45,531 nt of DNA from Pseudomonadota bacterium. GTDB lineage: Bacteria; Pseudomonadota; Alphaproteobacteria; UBA2136; JAPKEQ01. Location of the stretch: NCBI GenBank assembly GCA_036141575.1, contig JAYZXF010000013.1, positions 1 to 45,531 on the forward strand, in the 5' to 3' direction. Below are positions 28,120-37,043 of this stretch, in pieces. The notes below the pieces were generated by a model. That model saw only the letters and a program-made list of their open reading frames with translations, did no database searches and had not been told where the DNA came from. Position numbers and translations under genes: made by a program. How positions within the stretch are numbered: the stretch's first letter is position 1; each line of letters begins with the position of its first letter.

Positions 28120-28461
28120 ATGAGAGACAATAGACTTACCGGAGAAATAGGTGAATGGATCGCTTATTTTTACTTTTTACTGCGCGGTTATAGGGTAAAG
28201 CGTGATCAAAAGCTTTCTGGTGTGCAAATTGACCTTGTTGCCAAGCGTGGATCTGAGGTTGTTCTTGTTGAGGTTAAATCTCGAAAATCAAAATCAAACG
28301 ATCATAAAGTTATAAGCACTAATCAGTTAAACAGAATAAAAACAGCAAGCAAGGTTGCTGTGATGCAAAATACAGCATGTGATATAAGAATTGATTTGTT
28401 TGTTGTATACTTTTCACCTTTAAGGGTTGAGCATATTAGAAACGTATGTGATATTAGTTAA
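28120..28461 (+). CDS. yraN: YraN family (UPF0102) endonuclease-like protein
   Basis: 113 residues. Opens with RLTGEIGEWIAYFYFLLRGY, then QIDLVAKRGSEVVLVEVKSR near 39-60, giving the D...E-x-K pattern of restriction-endonuclease-like folds. Biological role unknown. It is divergent from the LpoA-like gene and followed 22 bases later by the BON lipoprotein gene. Confidence 0.93.
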   Translation: MRDNRLTGEIGEWIAYFYFLLRGYRVKRDQKLSGVQIDLVAKRGSEVVLVEVKSRKSKSNDHKVISTNQLNRIKTASKVAVMQNTACDIRIDLFVVYFSPLRVEHIRNVCDIS

Positions 28462-28483
28462 GTAACAAAAATAAAGGTTCACC

Positions 28484-29083
28484 ATGAAAACAAAACTTAT
28501 CGTTCCTGCTCTTATGACTCTTCCACTTCTTGCTGGGTGTGTTCCTCTCGTTCTAGGAGGTGCTGCAGTTGCAGGTATGGCGGCAACGCAGGATCGAGAG
28601 ATTGAGACATCGTTCAAGGATGCTTCAATTGCGGCTAAAATGAAGGCAGGGCTTGCTAAGATCGATTTTGGCGCTGTTCCTTCTGTAGATGTGTCTGTGT
28701 ATGGTGGAAACGTTTATTTAGTGGGTTCTGTAGCCAGTGAGGATGTGCGCCGTAAGGTGTTGGATGCTGCTTATGAGGTTTATGGTGTTACTGGTGTTAC
28801 GGACATTATGGATGTGGACTCAAGCTACCTTAGACGTAAGTATGCATATGATGCTGGACTTGCAACAAAGGTACGTAGTCGCATTATTGGCTCATTTAAA
28901 ATAAATCCGAATGACCTATCTGTGGTTGTTCATAAAGGCAACGTTTACCTGATTGGTGTTGCATCTAAAGAGAGTACACGAGAGCAGATTGTTTACTTGG
29001 CTCAAACAACAAAAGGTGTTGTGGCCGTGTACGATTATTTCCAGGTTGTTAAAAATAAATCTGCGATGAATCCTTCTTCATAA
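28484..29083 (+). CDS. BON-domain lipoprotein (DolP/YraP-like)
   Basis: 199 residues with lipobox LLAGC (Cys19) and two BON domains (about 48-115 and 123-190), each with the VxVYGGNVYLVGSV or VVVHKGNVYLIGVA core. DolP of E. coli keeps the outer membrane intact and supports BAM. The same neighbours (LpoA-like, YraN) support this match. A ribosome site AAAGG precedes the start. Confidence 0.92.
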   Translation: MKTKLIVPALMTLPLLAGCVPLVLGGAAVAGMAATQDREIETSFKDASIAAKMKAGLAKIDFGAVPSVDVSVYGGNVYLVGSVASEDVRRKVLDAAYEVYGVTGVTDIMDVDSSYLRRKYAYDAGLATKVRSRIIGSFKINPNDLSVVVHKGNVYLIGVASKESTREQIVYLAQTTKGVVAVYDYFQVVKNKSAMNPSS

Positions 29084-29138
29084 TAGTGTGAAAAAACGCT
29101 CAAATTTCTGCTGGGTGTAGACTTTCTTTGAAATGTTT

Positions 29139-29158
29139 GTAAGTTTTTACTTACTTTT
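29139..29158. terminator. Hairpin between the BON gene and hemW
   Basis: GTAAGT, loop TTTT, ACTTAC, then TTTT. It lies between two convergent genes and could serve the BON lipoprotein gene. Confidence 0.5.
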
Positions 29159-29160
29159 GT

Positions 29161-30294
29161 TTAGTTGAGTATTTTCAGTAAGATATCATCGGTAAGTTGG
29201 GTGTGTTGTTGTGGTATTGTAAGGGTGTTGTTTTTCCATGTTATAACACCTGATTTAAGAAGGTTTGGCACTTGTTCTTGGTCAAGTTTTGTGAACTCTT
29301 TATCGGTAAGATGGATGCCTTTTTTTAATCGTATACCAAGCAGGACCTTTTCAAATAGAGCTGTTTCAGTATCTGTTTCTTGTGACATAAAAACACCGTG
29401 TTGGTTTTGGGCAGCTTTTTCTATATACCTTAATGGCAACTTATAGTTTTGTGTGGCTGTGACTATTTTGTTGTGCAATCTGCCGTGGGCACCAGCACCA
29501 ATGCCTAGGTAAGAGCCGTATTTCCAGACATGTACGTTGTGTTTGCACTCTTGATCTTGCTTGGCAAAATTGGAAATTTCGTAGTTTGAGTAAGCGTTTT
29601 GAGTCAGTTTTTCGCGTGTAGCATCAAAGAAATCTGCCTGTAATTCGTTTGGCATAGGGGTCAGGTTGTTCTTGCGCATGTCGCTGTAAAACTTAGTGTT
29701 TGGCTCAATTGTGAGCTGGTAAGCACTAATATGGCCGGTACCCACTGAAACGGCGTAGGCAAGGTCTGACAGCCACTGCGTAAGGTTTTGCTCTGGTAGG
29801 CCGTAAATAAGGTCAAAATTGATCCTAGCCCTTGTTTTTAAAGCCTGTTCTACAGTATAGAGGGCCTCTTTAGAGCTGTGTTCACGGCCTAAAAACTGTA
29901 GATGCTTGTCCTGTAGAGATTGGACACCAATAGAGAACCTGTTTACACCGGCAGCTTCAAAATCTAAAAACTTGTTCAAAGAAGAGGAGGTGGGGTTAGC
30001 TTCGAGTGTAATTTCAACTTTGTCTGATGATGTGCCAAAAAATTCACAAACCTCTTTAATGAGTTTTTCTGTTGTGAGGGGATTCATCAGGGAAGGGGTG
30101 CCGCCACCAAAAAAAATGCTCACTAAATTTTTGCTAGCAAAATTTTTGGACTGCGCCCTAAAGTCACTTAAGAGTGCGTTAAGATAATCTTCTTCAGGTA
30201 AATGGTCACTAACATGTGAGTTAAAGTCACAGTAAGGACACTTCCTCTTGCACCATGGCCAGTGAATGTAAACTGCAATGTCGTTATGCGGCAT
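29161..30294 (-). CDS. hemW: Heme chaperone HemW (radical SAM)
   Basis: 377 residues. Radical-SAM cluster CKRKCPYC (C15, C19, C22), GGGTPSLM near 65, SIGVQSL near 122, and the HemW-type HNVHVWKYGSYLGIGAGAH near 254. HemW was long annotated as oxygen-independent coproporphyrinogen oxidase but transfers heme. It overlaps rdgB by 11 bases as the last gene of the leftward bcp-rph-rdgB-hemW run. Confidence 0.96.
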   Translation of the reverse strand: MPHNDIAVYIHWPWCKRKCPYCDFNSHVSDHLPEEDYLNALLSDFRAQSKNFASKNLVSIFFGGGTPSLMNPLTTEKLIKEVCEFFGTSSDKVEITLEANPTSSSLNKFLDFEAAGVNRFSIGVQSLQDKHLQFLGREHSSKEALYTVEQALKTRARINFDLIYGLPEQNLTQWLSDLAYAVSVGTGHISAYQLTIEPNTKFYSDMRKNNLTPMPNELQADFFDATREKLTQNAYSNYEISNFAKQDQECKHNVHVWKYGSYLGIGAGAHGRLHNKIVTATQNYKLPLRYIEKAAQNQHGVFMSQETDTETALFEKVLLGIRLKKGIHLTDKEFTKLDQEQVPNLLKSGVITWKNNTLTIPQQHTQLTDDILLKILN

Positions 30295-30862
30295 CCAGGC
30301 TCTTCAGGTGTTCAATGAATTTTTTCAATGCAATTGTTCTATGACGAATTGGTAGGACAGTTTCTTCATCTAAGCTCGCCACTGTTTTTGAAAATCCTTC
30401 TGGAATGAAAACAGGATCAAAACCAAAACCGCCATCGCCAGACATCTCTTCTGCGATGCTGCCTTCAAGGTTGCCTTCAAACTTTAGAATTGTTTCATGT
30501 GAATCCTTGTAGGCGAGGCAACAGTGATAGTGCGCTTTACGGTTTGTTTCTGGTGCTTTCATGGCATCTAGAAGTTTTTCCATACCGCCATATCTTGCTG
30601 TATAGATGCCAGGGGCACCGTCAAGGGCGTCCACGCATAGTCCGCTATCTTCTGCAAGAACAGGCATGCCAGTAAGCTCAAAGGCAGAGTCAGCTTTAAG
30701 TTTTGCGTTTTCAAAGAAGGTGACACCTGTTTCATCTACATCGGGGAATTCAACATCATTCAATGTTTTTAGCTCAATGGGTAGACCTTCAAACAGAGCT
30801 TGGTATTCTTTGAGTTTACCCATGTTCTTCGTTGCGAGTAAAATCGTCTTTGGGAGTGCCAT
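30284..30862 (-). CDS. rdgB: Non-canonical purine NTP pyrophosphatase (RdgB/HAM1)
   Basis: 192 residues. Removes dITP, XTP and similar nucleotides. N-terminal LLATKNMGKLKEYQALF, ENAKLKADSAFELTGMPVLA and the EDSGLCVDALDGAPGIYTAR stretch near 71, and GFGFDPVFIPEG near 145. One-base overlap with rph. Confidence 0.97.
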   Translation of the reverse strand: MALPKTILLATKNMGKLKEYQALFEGLPIELKTLNDVEFPDVDETGVTFFENAKLKADSAFELTGMPVLAEDSGLCVDALDGAPGIYTARYGGMEKLLDAMKAPETNRKAHYHCCLAYKDSHETILKFEGNLEGSIAEEMSGDGGFGFDPVFIPEGFSKTVASLDEETVLPIRHRTIALKKFIEHLKSLDAA

Positions 30863-31614
30863 TATGACAGCTCTCCAGTGGCTTGTTTTTGCAGTTGGAT
30901 AAGCTCTGAAACGCCTTTTTCAGCAAGGGTTTGCAGGCTTTGAATTTCTTCTGAGCTAATCGGAGCTTGCTCAGCTGTAACTTGTTGTTCAATCCACATT
31001 TCAGTACCCGTCATCACGAAGTTTCCGTCGGCTTTAGCGTTAGAATCTTCCTTGTAATCAAGGTCAAGAACGGCGCCTGCTTCGGTTACACCGCAGCTGA
31101 TAGCTGCAATGTAATCTGTAAGTGGCATTGTCTCAATTTGCTCCTCTTTAAAGAGCTTTTGAATGGCGAGATGTAGGGCTACATAAGCGCCTGTAATGGC
31201 TGCTGTACGTGTACCACCATCTGCTTGAATGACATCACAATCTAGCTGAATTGTACGCTCACCAAGGGCTTTAAGGTCTACAATGCTGCGCAGGCTTCTG
31301 CCAATAAGGCGTGAGATTTCTTGTGTGCGACCAGACTGTTTACCGCGTACGGCTTCTCTGTCCATGCGCTCGTGTGTTGAGCGAGGCAGCATGCCGTATT
31401 CAGCTGTTACCCAGCCTTGTTTTTGGCCTTTAAGCCAGCGTGGGACAGTGTTATTTACGCTTGCAGTACAGATAACCTTGGTGTTGCCAAAACTAATAAG
31501 GCAAGAGCCTTCTGCATAAGCATTTACGCCCGTTTCAATAGAAACTGGGCGCATTTCATTGTTAAGGCGGCCACTTGGGCGCTTGCTCATAGATTTGATG
31601 TTAGGCTGCGACAT
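30862..31614 (-). CDS. rph: Ribonuclease PH
   Basis: 250 residues. Phosphorolytic 3' processing of tRNA precursors. N-terminal [34 protein letters not shown] near 75, [20 protein letters not shown] near 123. The start at 31614 is supported by AAAGGAGGTGA (plus strand 31618-31628), an extended match to the 16S anti-Shine-Dalgarno sequence, placed within the last codons of bcp. The next in-frame ATG (31593) gives a start closer to other RNase PH proteins but lacks such a site. Confidence 0.97.
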   Translation of the reverse strand: MSQPNIKSMSKRPSGRLNNEMRPVSIETGVNAYAEGSCLISFGNTKVICTASVNNTVPRWLKGQKQGWVTAEYGMLPRSTHERMDREAVRGKQSGRTQEISRLIGRSLRSIVDLKALGERTIQLDCDVIQADGGTRTAAITGAYVALHLAIQKLFKEEQIETMPLTDYIAAISCGVTEAGAVLDLDYKEDSNAKADGNFVMTGTEMWIEQQVTAEQAPISSEEIQSLQTLAEKGVSELIQLQKQATGELS

Positions 31615-32086
31615 CTTCTGTCACCTCCTTTAAAACTTTAAGAACGTCATCGAGATGTTTCTTTGGAGAAACTTTAGGGAAGACGTGATGGATTTTACCT
31701 TCAGGGCTAATGATGTATGTCATGCGTGCGACGCCCATGTATTTGCGTCCGTACATGCTTTTTTCAACCCAAGTTCCATATTGTTCCAGCACATTATGCT
31801 CCGGGTCGCCGACCAGAGTAAAATTAAGGCTCTCTTTCTCTTCAAATTTCTTCAATTTTTTGGATTCGTCACCACTAACGCCAATCACGGTGGCGTTAAA
31901 AGAAGAAAGCTCCTCAAGACCGTCGCGGAGGGCACAAGCTTGTGTTGTGCAGCCCGGGGTCAATGCTTTAGGATAAAAATAAAGGACAACCCACTTGCCT
32001 GAGTAATCAGCAAGAGAAACATCCTCAGCGTTTTGGTTTTTCAGAGTAAAGCTTGGGGCAGGTGTGCCAACCTCTAAAAAGCTCAT
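31601..32086 (-). CDS. bcp: Thioredoxin-dependent peroxiredoxin Bcp (PrxQ)
   Basis: 161 residues. Reduces peroxides. [17 protein letters not shown] gives the peroxidatic Cys46 and resolving Cys51, five apart as in atypical two-Cys PrxQ. The end overlaps rph by 14 bases and contains the rph ribosome site. Confidence 0.97.
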   Translation of the reverse strand: MSFLEVGTPAPSFTLKNQNAEDVSLADYSGKWVVLYFYPKALTPGCTTQACALRDGLEELSSFNATVIGVSGDESKKLKKFEEKESLNFTLVGDPEHNVLEQYGTWVEKSMYGRKYMGVARMTYIISPEGKIHHVFPKVSPKKHLDDVLKVLKEVTEDVAA

Positions 32087-32173
32087 CTTTTATCCTTTCT
32101 GGGCATTGGGCTTATAGTGTCGGGCAGATCACTATAGGTTTATTTTATCTACATATTCTTTATAAGGTAAAGC

Positions 32174-33526
32174 TTACATCAACACAAGCTCTTCCGCCGA
32201 AGACGGATGAAGTGCGACGGTGTTGTAAAAATCACTCATTTTGGCATTCATGCCAACGGCAACACCAGCTGCTTGGATGATTTCTGCAGCATCAGCACCA
32301 ACCATATGGCAACCAATAACGGTTTGATCATCCTTCTTAAGGACCATCTTCATCTTAATAAGTGGTTTAACCTCAGTAAAACTGTACTTCATAGGCTTAA
32401 ATGAAGTTGTTTTAATCTCAATGTTATCGCCATGCTCTTTGCGGGCTTGTTCTTCAGTGAGGCCAACCGTACCAAATTGAGGTTCGCTGAAAACGGCTGT
32501 AGGTAGGGCTTTGAAACCGATTTTAAGCTCTTTGCCACCAAAGTGATGGTCTGCAATGGCGCGACCATCGCGAATTGCAACGGGTGTAAGAGCGTAGTGG
32601 TTAATCACATCACCTACAGCATAGATATGCTCATGTTGAGTTTGCCTGTTATCGTTTACAGGTACAAAGCCACGTTCAGTCTCAATACCAATGTTATCTA
32701 GACCGATGTCGTAAGTGTTTGGTGTGCGGCCTGTTGCCATGAGAACGTGCATTGAAGAAACTTTACCTTTGTCTGTTTGGACTTCTAGGCCTTTAGCGGT
32801 TTTCTCTACCTTTGTAGGAGATGTGCAAGGGTGGAGAGTGATGCCTTGTTCTTTCATGCGTTCCTCAAGGTGTTGGACCATTTCATGATCAAACCCTCTG
32901 AGAATGTGATCTGCTCTATATATAAGGTGAACCTGAGAGCCGAGCGCTTGCATAATGCAGGCAAACTCAATACCAATAAAGCCTGCACCAATAACAGTGA
33001 GTGTTTCTGGAATTTCAGTCAGGCTCCACATATCATCTGATGTCATGCAGTGCTCAGCTCCATCAATAGGAGCTTTTACCGGCTTTCCACCCGTAGCAAT
33101 CATGATTTTGTCAGCAGTGTAATCTGTTTGAGTGCCATCTTCATGGCTTACAGTTACAGTGTTTGTATCTTTAAATGAAGCGTGGCCTTCAATAAGGTCA
33201 ACGTTTGAGCCTTCTAGCATTGTTAGGTAGATGCCGTTGAGGCGGTCAATTTCAGCATTACGCTTTTCCACAAAGGTTTTGAAGTTGAGTTTTGGCATTT
33301 CGCCTTCAAAGCCGTAGTCAGCCATAAGTTTCTCTGATCGTTTTAGATCTGCAAGGTATGTCATGATTTTCTTAGGGACACAGCCACGAATCACGCAAGT
33401 ACCGCCAACGCGACCCTTTTCAATAATACCAACTTTAGCGCCATAGCTTGCTGCTCTGCGTGCAGAAGCAACACCGCCTGAACCTGCGCCGATAACCAAA
33501 TAATCAAAATGTTTTGTAGTTCCCAT
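32174..33526 (-). CDS. gor: Glutathione-disulfide reductase
   Basis: 450 residues from the ATG at 33526 (a GTG at 33541 would add five). FAD loop GAGSGGVASARRAA near 13, redox motif GGTCVIRGCVPKK (Cys44, Cys49), NAD(P)H loop GAGFIGIEFA near 173, GRTPNT near 272, and the active-site HPSSAEE near the C-terminus. Pairs with Bcp downstream in oxidative defence. The 87-base gap to bcp leaves cotranscription open. Confidence 0.95.
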   Translation of the reverse strand: MGTTKHFDYLVIGAGSGGVASARRAASYGAKVGIIEKGRVGGTCVIRGCVPKKIMTYLADLKRSEKLMADYGFEGEMPKLNFKTFVEKRNAEIDRLNGIYLTMLEGSNVDLIEGHASFKDTNTVTVSHEDGTQTDYTADKIMIATGGKPVKAPIDGAEHCMTSDDMWSLTEIPETLTVIGAGFIGIEFACIMQALGSQVHLIYRADHILRGFDHEMVQHLEERMKEQGITLHPCTSPTKVEKTAKGLEVQTDKGKVSSMHVLMATGRTPNTYDIGLDNIGIETERGFVPVNDNRQTQHEHIYAVGDVINHYALTPVAIRDGRAIADHHFGGKELKIGFKALPTAVFSEPQFGTVGLTEEQARKEHGDNIEIKTTSFKPMKYSFTEVKPLIKMKMVLKKDDQTVIGCHMVGADAAEIIQAAGVAVGMNAKMSDFYNTVALHPSSAEELVLM

Positions 33527-33622
33527 AGATATTTCACTCACAATTCGTTAGACTGACCCCGCTCAATATACGCTTTTGTGTGTGAGGGGTCAAAAAATAA
33601 CAGGGTGATAAAGGGATAGAGA

Positions 33623-34117
33623 ATGGCTAAGAAAAAAGAAGAAGCTAAAGAAACTCCAAAAGCAACGTTTCAGCTGGTACACCAGTACGCAAAAGATGTT
33701 TCGGCAGAATGTTTTGTTTCTAAAAGCGCCTTTGAGGGTGAAATGCAGACAAGCCTAGATGTGGGCCTCGCAACAAAACCTCTTAAAGATGATACCTATG
33801 AAGTGCTCTTAAAGCTACGTTGTGAAGGTAAGGTTGGTGACAAGCCAGTCTATCTTGTTGAAACGGAATATGTAGGTGAGTACCTACTTACAAATATTGA
33901 TGATGAGCGTAAAGAAGCCTTGCTTGCTATTGATGGCGCTTCGCTCGTTTTCCCATTTGCCAGACAAGTGATTATGAACGGCGTAACCTCTCTTGGTTAC
34001 CAGCCTCGTATGATTGAGCCAATCCACTTTGCAGGTCTTTACATGCATAACAAGCAGATGCAGGCTAAACAAGCTGCAGAAGCGCAGTCTGTTGATAAAA
34101 AGAAACTAAACGCCTAG
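33623..34117 (+). CDS. secB: Protein-export chaperone SecB
   Basis: 164 residues. Holds preproteins unfolded and hands them to SecA. Family segments YAKDVSAECF near 22, EVLLKLRCEGKVGDKPVYLVE near 58, and the region SLGYQPRMIEPIHFAGLY near 128. It is divergent from gor and convergent with the CDF gene, overlapping it by four bases. Position near the origin is common in Alphaproteobacteria. Confidence 0.96.
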   Translation: MAKKKEEAKETPKATFQLVHQYAKDVSAECFVSKSAFEGEMQTSLDVGLATKPLKDDTYEVLLKLRCEGKVGDKPVYLVETEYVGEYLLTNIDDERKEALLAIDGASLVFPFARQVIMNGVTSLGYQPRMIEPIHFAGLYMHNKQMQAKQAAEAQSVDKKKLNA

Positions 34118-35250
34118 TTTTTCGTTTTAATGTTTTTCCAGAAGGTGACGTGATCAAACGCGCCTTCTGGTTTTTTTAGGTCTTTAGATACCTTGTCTAG
34201 GGCTTTTTCTTGCTCTTTTGTGAGCTCTGATAGGTGAACGCTGAGATAAAGGCCAGATTCAAGGTCATCAATATTTACTTTTGTTGAATGGATATCGTGC
34301 TTGATGTGCGCGCTCAGGCTTTTCTGTACCTGGGATCTGAGTTTCTTTGTGCTTTTTGTTGTGCCATGAACAGCGCCAGAAGGTTCTACATGGACAGTAA
34401 TGTCGTACAGCGTTTTATGGGCTTTAAGGAGTGCTCTTTCTAGAGTTTCTGCAATGGTATGGCCTTCTGATACAGAAATAAGGGGATCAACCTCAATATT
34501 AACATCTGCATATGCTTTATTAGAGACACGGCGCGCGCGAAGCGATGATATACCGATAACACCGTCATGATTATGAATGCTTTGTGTAAGGCGTTCTAAA
34601 AATTCAGGATCTACAGCTGCATCAACAAGGTCGTGGAAAGACTCGATGCCAATATCAAAGGCGATCTTGAGGAGTAGAACTGTTACAACAAGGGCGGCAA
34701 GGGTATCAAAAATAGGAAAGCCAAGCATACTCACGCTTAGGCCGGCAAGTACCGCAAGAGAGGAAAGGCTGTCTGTACGGTGGTGCCAAGCGTTCGCGAT
34801 TAAAATTGGAGATTCAACTTTTTCACCAAGGCCTTTTGTATAGAAATAGAGAAACTCATTAATAAGGATAGATCCTACCGTTACCACAAGGGCGATGGGC
34901 GTAATGTTAAGTGTGTGGCCGTGAATCGCGTTTTCAAGGGCGCTATAACCAATACTTAGGGCAATAATAGCCAAAATAACAGCAAGCACAAGGGTTCCAG
35001 CTGTTTCAAACTTAAGGTGGCCGTATGGGTGGTCATCATCAGGGGCTTGCACACCAATTTTCAGCATAAAGTAAGCAAACAGGTCTGTAAAAGCGTCAGC
35101 AATGGAGTGCAAAGCATCGGCAATAAGAGCTGCTGAGCCTGAAAAAAGTCCAACAGCACCTTTGGCGACACCCATGCCAACATTTAAAGCAACGCCCATC
35201 CTTGTTGCTTTGTAGCCAGCATCTAAAACCTGTTTGTCAGTATGGGGCAT
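34114..35250 (-). CDS. Cation diffusion facilitator family metal transporter
   Basis: 378 residues with five or six membrane helices in the first 210 residues, then a cytoplasmic ZT-dimer-type domain, longer than usual at the C-terminus. The metal site motifs are present: DALHSIADAFTD near 45-56 and HHRTDS near 155. Exports divalent cations such as zinc, iron or manganese; which one cannot be told. One-base overlap with the upstream YggT gene indicates a two-gene operon. Confidence 0.94.
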   Translation of the reverse strand: MPHTDKQVLDAGYKATRMGVALNVGMGVAKGAVGLFSGSAALIADALHSIADAFTDLFAYFMLKIGVQAPDDDHPYGHLKFETAGTLVLAVILAIIALSIGYSALENAIHGHTLNITPIALVVTVGSILINEFLYFYTKGLGEKVESPILIANAWHHRTDSLSSLAVLAGLSVSMLGFPIFDTLAALVVTVLLLKIAFDIGIESFHDLVDAAVDPEFLERLTQSIHNHDGVIGISSLRARRVSNKAYADVNIEVDPLISVSEGHTIAETLERALLKAHKTLYDITVHVEPSGAVHGTTKSTKKLRSQVQKSLSAHIKHDIHSTKVNIDDLESGLYLSVHLSELTKEQEKALDKVSKDLKKPEGAFDHVTFWKNIKTKN

Positions 35251-35558
35251 TATTGTAGTCCTACACCAATTTGGTAAATAGAAGGCAGAATGCCACGTTG
35301 AACCAGAATAATGATTAAGATTGTGTAAAGCGGGATAAGATCGACTTGTCCATAAATCCAGTATTTAGACGGGATCTTCTTTCTCAGCATTCCAAATACA
35401 GGGAGGGTCATGGAGTGAACTGCCATAACCAGCCTGTTACGAGGGTTTGCATTCATAAGTGAAATCACCGCAGATGCAACGATCAAAAGCGTAAACAGTG
35501 ATAAAACTGCATCTAGGACGTGGGTAACTCCAATAATGAGATTTCCAAGAATAAACAT
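35250..35558 (-). CDS. YggT family membrane protein
   Basis: 102 residues with two membrane segments (about 10-30 and 75-92) around the family signature NPRNRLVMAVHSMTLPVFGMLRKKIP. YggT proteins are of uncertain function, with links to osmotic tolerance and membrane organisation in some species. It precedes and overlaps the CDF gene. Confidence 0.9.
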   Translation of the reverse strand: MFILGNLIIGVTHVLDAVLSLFTLLIVASAVISLMNANPRNRLVMAVHSMTLPVFGMLRKKIPSKYWIYGQVDLIPLYTILIIILVQRGILPSIYQIGVGLQ

Positions 35559-35708
35559 GAAATATTCCTTATTTATAGGGTTTAGGCGTCTATATACCGT
35601 TTTCCAGTGCTTGCGCCAACCTCTTTATGGCATCATACTAGCATAACTGTCATGAATGAAAATAATGATAAACAGCATAAATCCTTAGGAAAGGTGTATG
35701 GTGAACAT

Positions 35709-36701
35709 ATGGCGTATAAACTGATTCTTTCAGCAATTCTAGGTATAGCTCTGCATGGGAGCTTGTTTGCGCAAACGTGTATTAGTTATACAGCAGAGGG
35801 GATTTCTGGCTGTATGGATAATGATGCCTACGCAGAAGAGGAAGAAGTAGTTGAGGCGACGCCTTTGCCGCAAGTGCCTCAGCAACAGCAGCAGGTCATG
35901 CAGCCTGCGCTAACACAGCCGATGAAGACAGAAATGGATTTGAAGGTTGAGGAGTTCTATAATACATACGATAAGCCACCAAGAGAGTTTGCTGAATGGA
36001 CGGTCAATCCAACAGTTGAAAACGCTCTACGCTGGGCACGTAAGTATGATGAAATGATGACGCGTAACCAAAAGATGGCGGAAGCTTGGCAGGCAGCTCA
36101 AAAGATTTATAAACAAACAAAAGATCAAGGTGGCGAGCTTCCAGAGCTCTCTAAGCCTTTGCCACCAATTCCAGAATATCCTGGTTTGATGCCTCCACCA
36201 GGGTCAAAGCCACCAAGTATGGCGCAAAAGAAGGAAAATCCTTACAATCGTACAAGTGATGCGATCTCGTTTGCGCGTGAAAATGTATCAGCAAGTGGCT
36301 CTTTAACACCTATTGATGCTTATGGTGGTAAAAGTAATACGGCAGCCCCTCAAGGGCCTATTGAGGTGAGTTACTACTTTAGTAATGTTTGCCCGTTTTG
36401 TAAGAAGTTTGAGCCAGAGCTTCGTCTTGCTATGGATCGCATATCTAGCTCTGACGTGAAGCTGACTTGTGTAGATACATCTCCAAAAGAGCAAAAGAGA
36501 GAAAATATTGCAGGCATTATTGACTGTGACTGGCGTCCACTTCTTCCGGGCGAGCTGGAAGCTTTTGGTGTAAGAAGTACACCAACACTTCTTATTAGTA
36601 CGGGCCCTAAGGCGCCTCTTATTAAGAGAGAAGGGGTGCTTGTGGCAACTGAAATTGAAATGCTTCTAAAGAATCTTGCCAAATCACGCTCAAAGTCTTA
36701 A
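35709..36701 (+). CDS. TraF-like periplasmic thioredoxin-fold protein
   Basis: 331 residues from the ATG at 35709, chosen because MAYKLILSAILGIALHGSLFAQ is a clean signal peptide; the open frame reaches back to 35607. The N-terminal half is Pro/Gln rich, followed by FAEWTVNPTVENALRWARKY, which resembles the family core (LLDPTPENVRRYM) of conjugation protein TraF (pfam13728). The C-terminal thioredoxin-like domain has YYFSNVCPFCKKFEPEL with Cys228 and Cys231, and VRSTPTLL as the cis-Pro loop. F-plasmid TraF lacks an active CxxC, so this one may be a true disulfide enzyme. First gene of the secretion-like locus; nine bases before the next gene. Confidence 0.78.
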   Translation: MAYKLILSAILGIALHGSLFAQTCISYTAEGISGCMDNDAYAEEEEVVEATPLPQVPQQQQQVMQPALTQPMKTEMDLKVEEFYNTYDKPPREFAEWTVNPTVENALRWARKYDEMMTRNQKMAEAWQAAQKIYKQTKDQGGELPELSKPLPPIPEYPGLMPPPGSKPPSMAQKKENPYNRTSDAISFARENVSASGSLTPIDAYGGKSNTAAPQGPIEVSYYFSNVCPFCKKFEPELRLAMDRISSSDVKLTCVDTSPKEQKRENIAGIIDCDWRPLLPGELEAFGVRSTPTLLISTGPKAPLIKREGVLVATEIEMLLKNLAKSRSKS

Positions 36702-36710
36702 GGTCGGTTT

Positions 36711-37031
36711 ATGAATAATCCAGCTAAGAAGGACGTAGCATATGAGTATCAGGCGATCGCTGCAGAACGCCTGGCTTGGGTTATGCGCCCTGTTTTCTTC
36801 TTTTCTATTGTGGCTTGGGTTTTGAGCCCTGGAACAGTACATCCGCAAAGTTTAGACCGAAGCACGCTGCTTGGTTTCCTTTTAGGGGCACTTTTTGGTA
36901 TTGTATTAAACTATGGCGTACTTAAGCATTACCTTGTTGTGCGTCGTAAGGATACAAAGAACCGCAAAAACCGTATGCCAGATGAGTACTACTTTGGTAA
37001 GGTTATGGAAGTTTTACAAAAGTCTGAGTAA
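36711..37031 (+). CDS. Small two-helix membrane protein next to the coupling ATPase
   Basis: 106 residues with hydrophobic segments at about 26-42 and 57-78, and a basic cytoplasmic tail (VVRRKDTKNRKNRMPDEYY). I do not recognise the family. The gene sits 9 bases after the TraF-like gene and 12 bases before the ATPase gene. The ATPase itself lacks the usual N-terminal membrane anchor, so this protein may supply it. That is inference. Confidence 0.78.
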   Translation: MNNPAKKDVAYEYQAIAAERLAWVMRPVFFFSIVAWVLSPGTVHPQSLDRSTLLGFLLGALFGIVLNYGVLKHYLVVRRKDTKNRKNRMPDEYYFGKVMEVLQKSE

Positions 37032-37043
37032 GCTGGAGAACCC

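Noticed and set aside
30491-30506. Second parS-like site (TGTTTCATGTGAATCC)
   Set aside because: Three mismatches including two in one arm; it lies in rdgB, 25 kb from the candidate origin. Kept only as a weak possibility.
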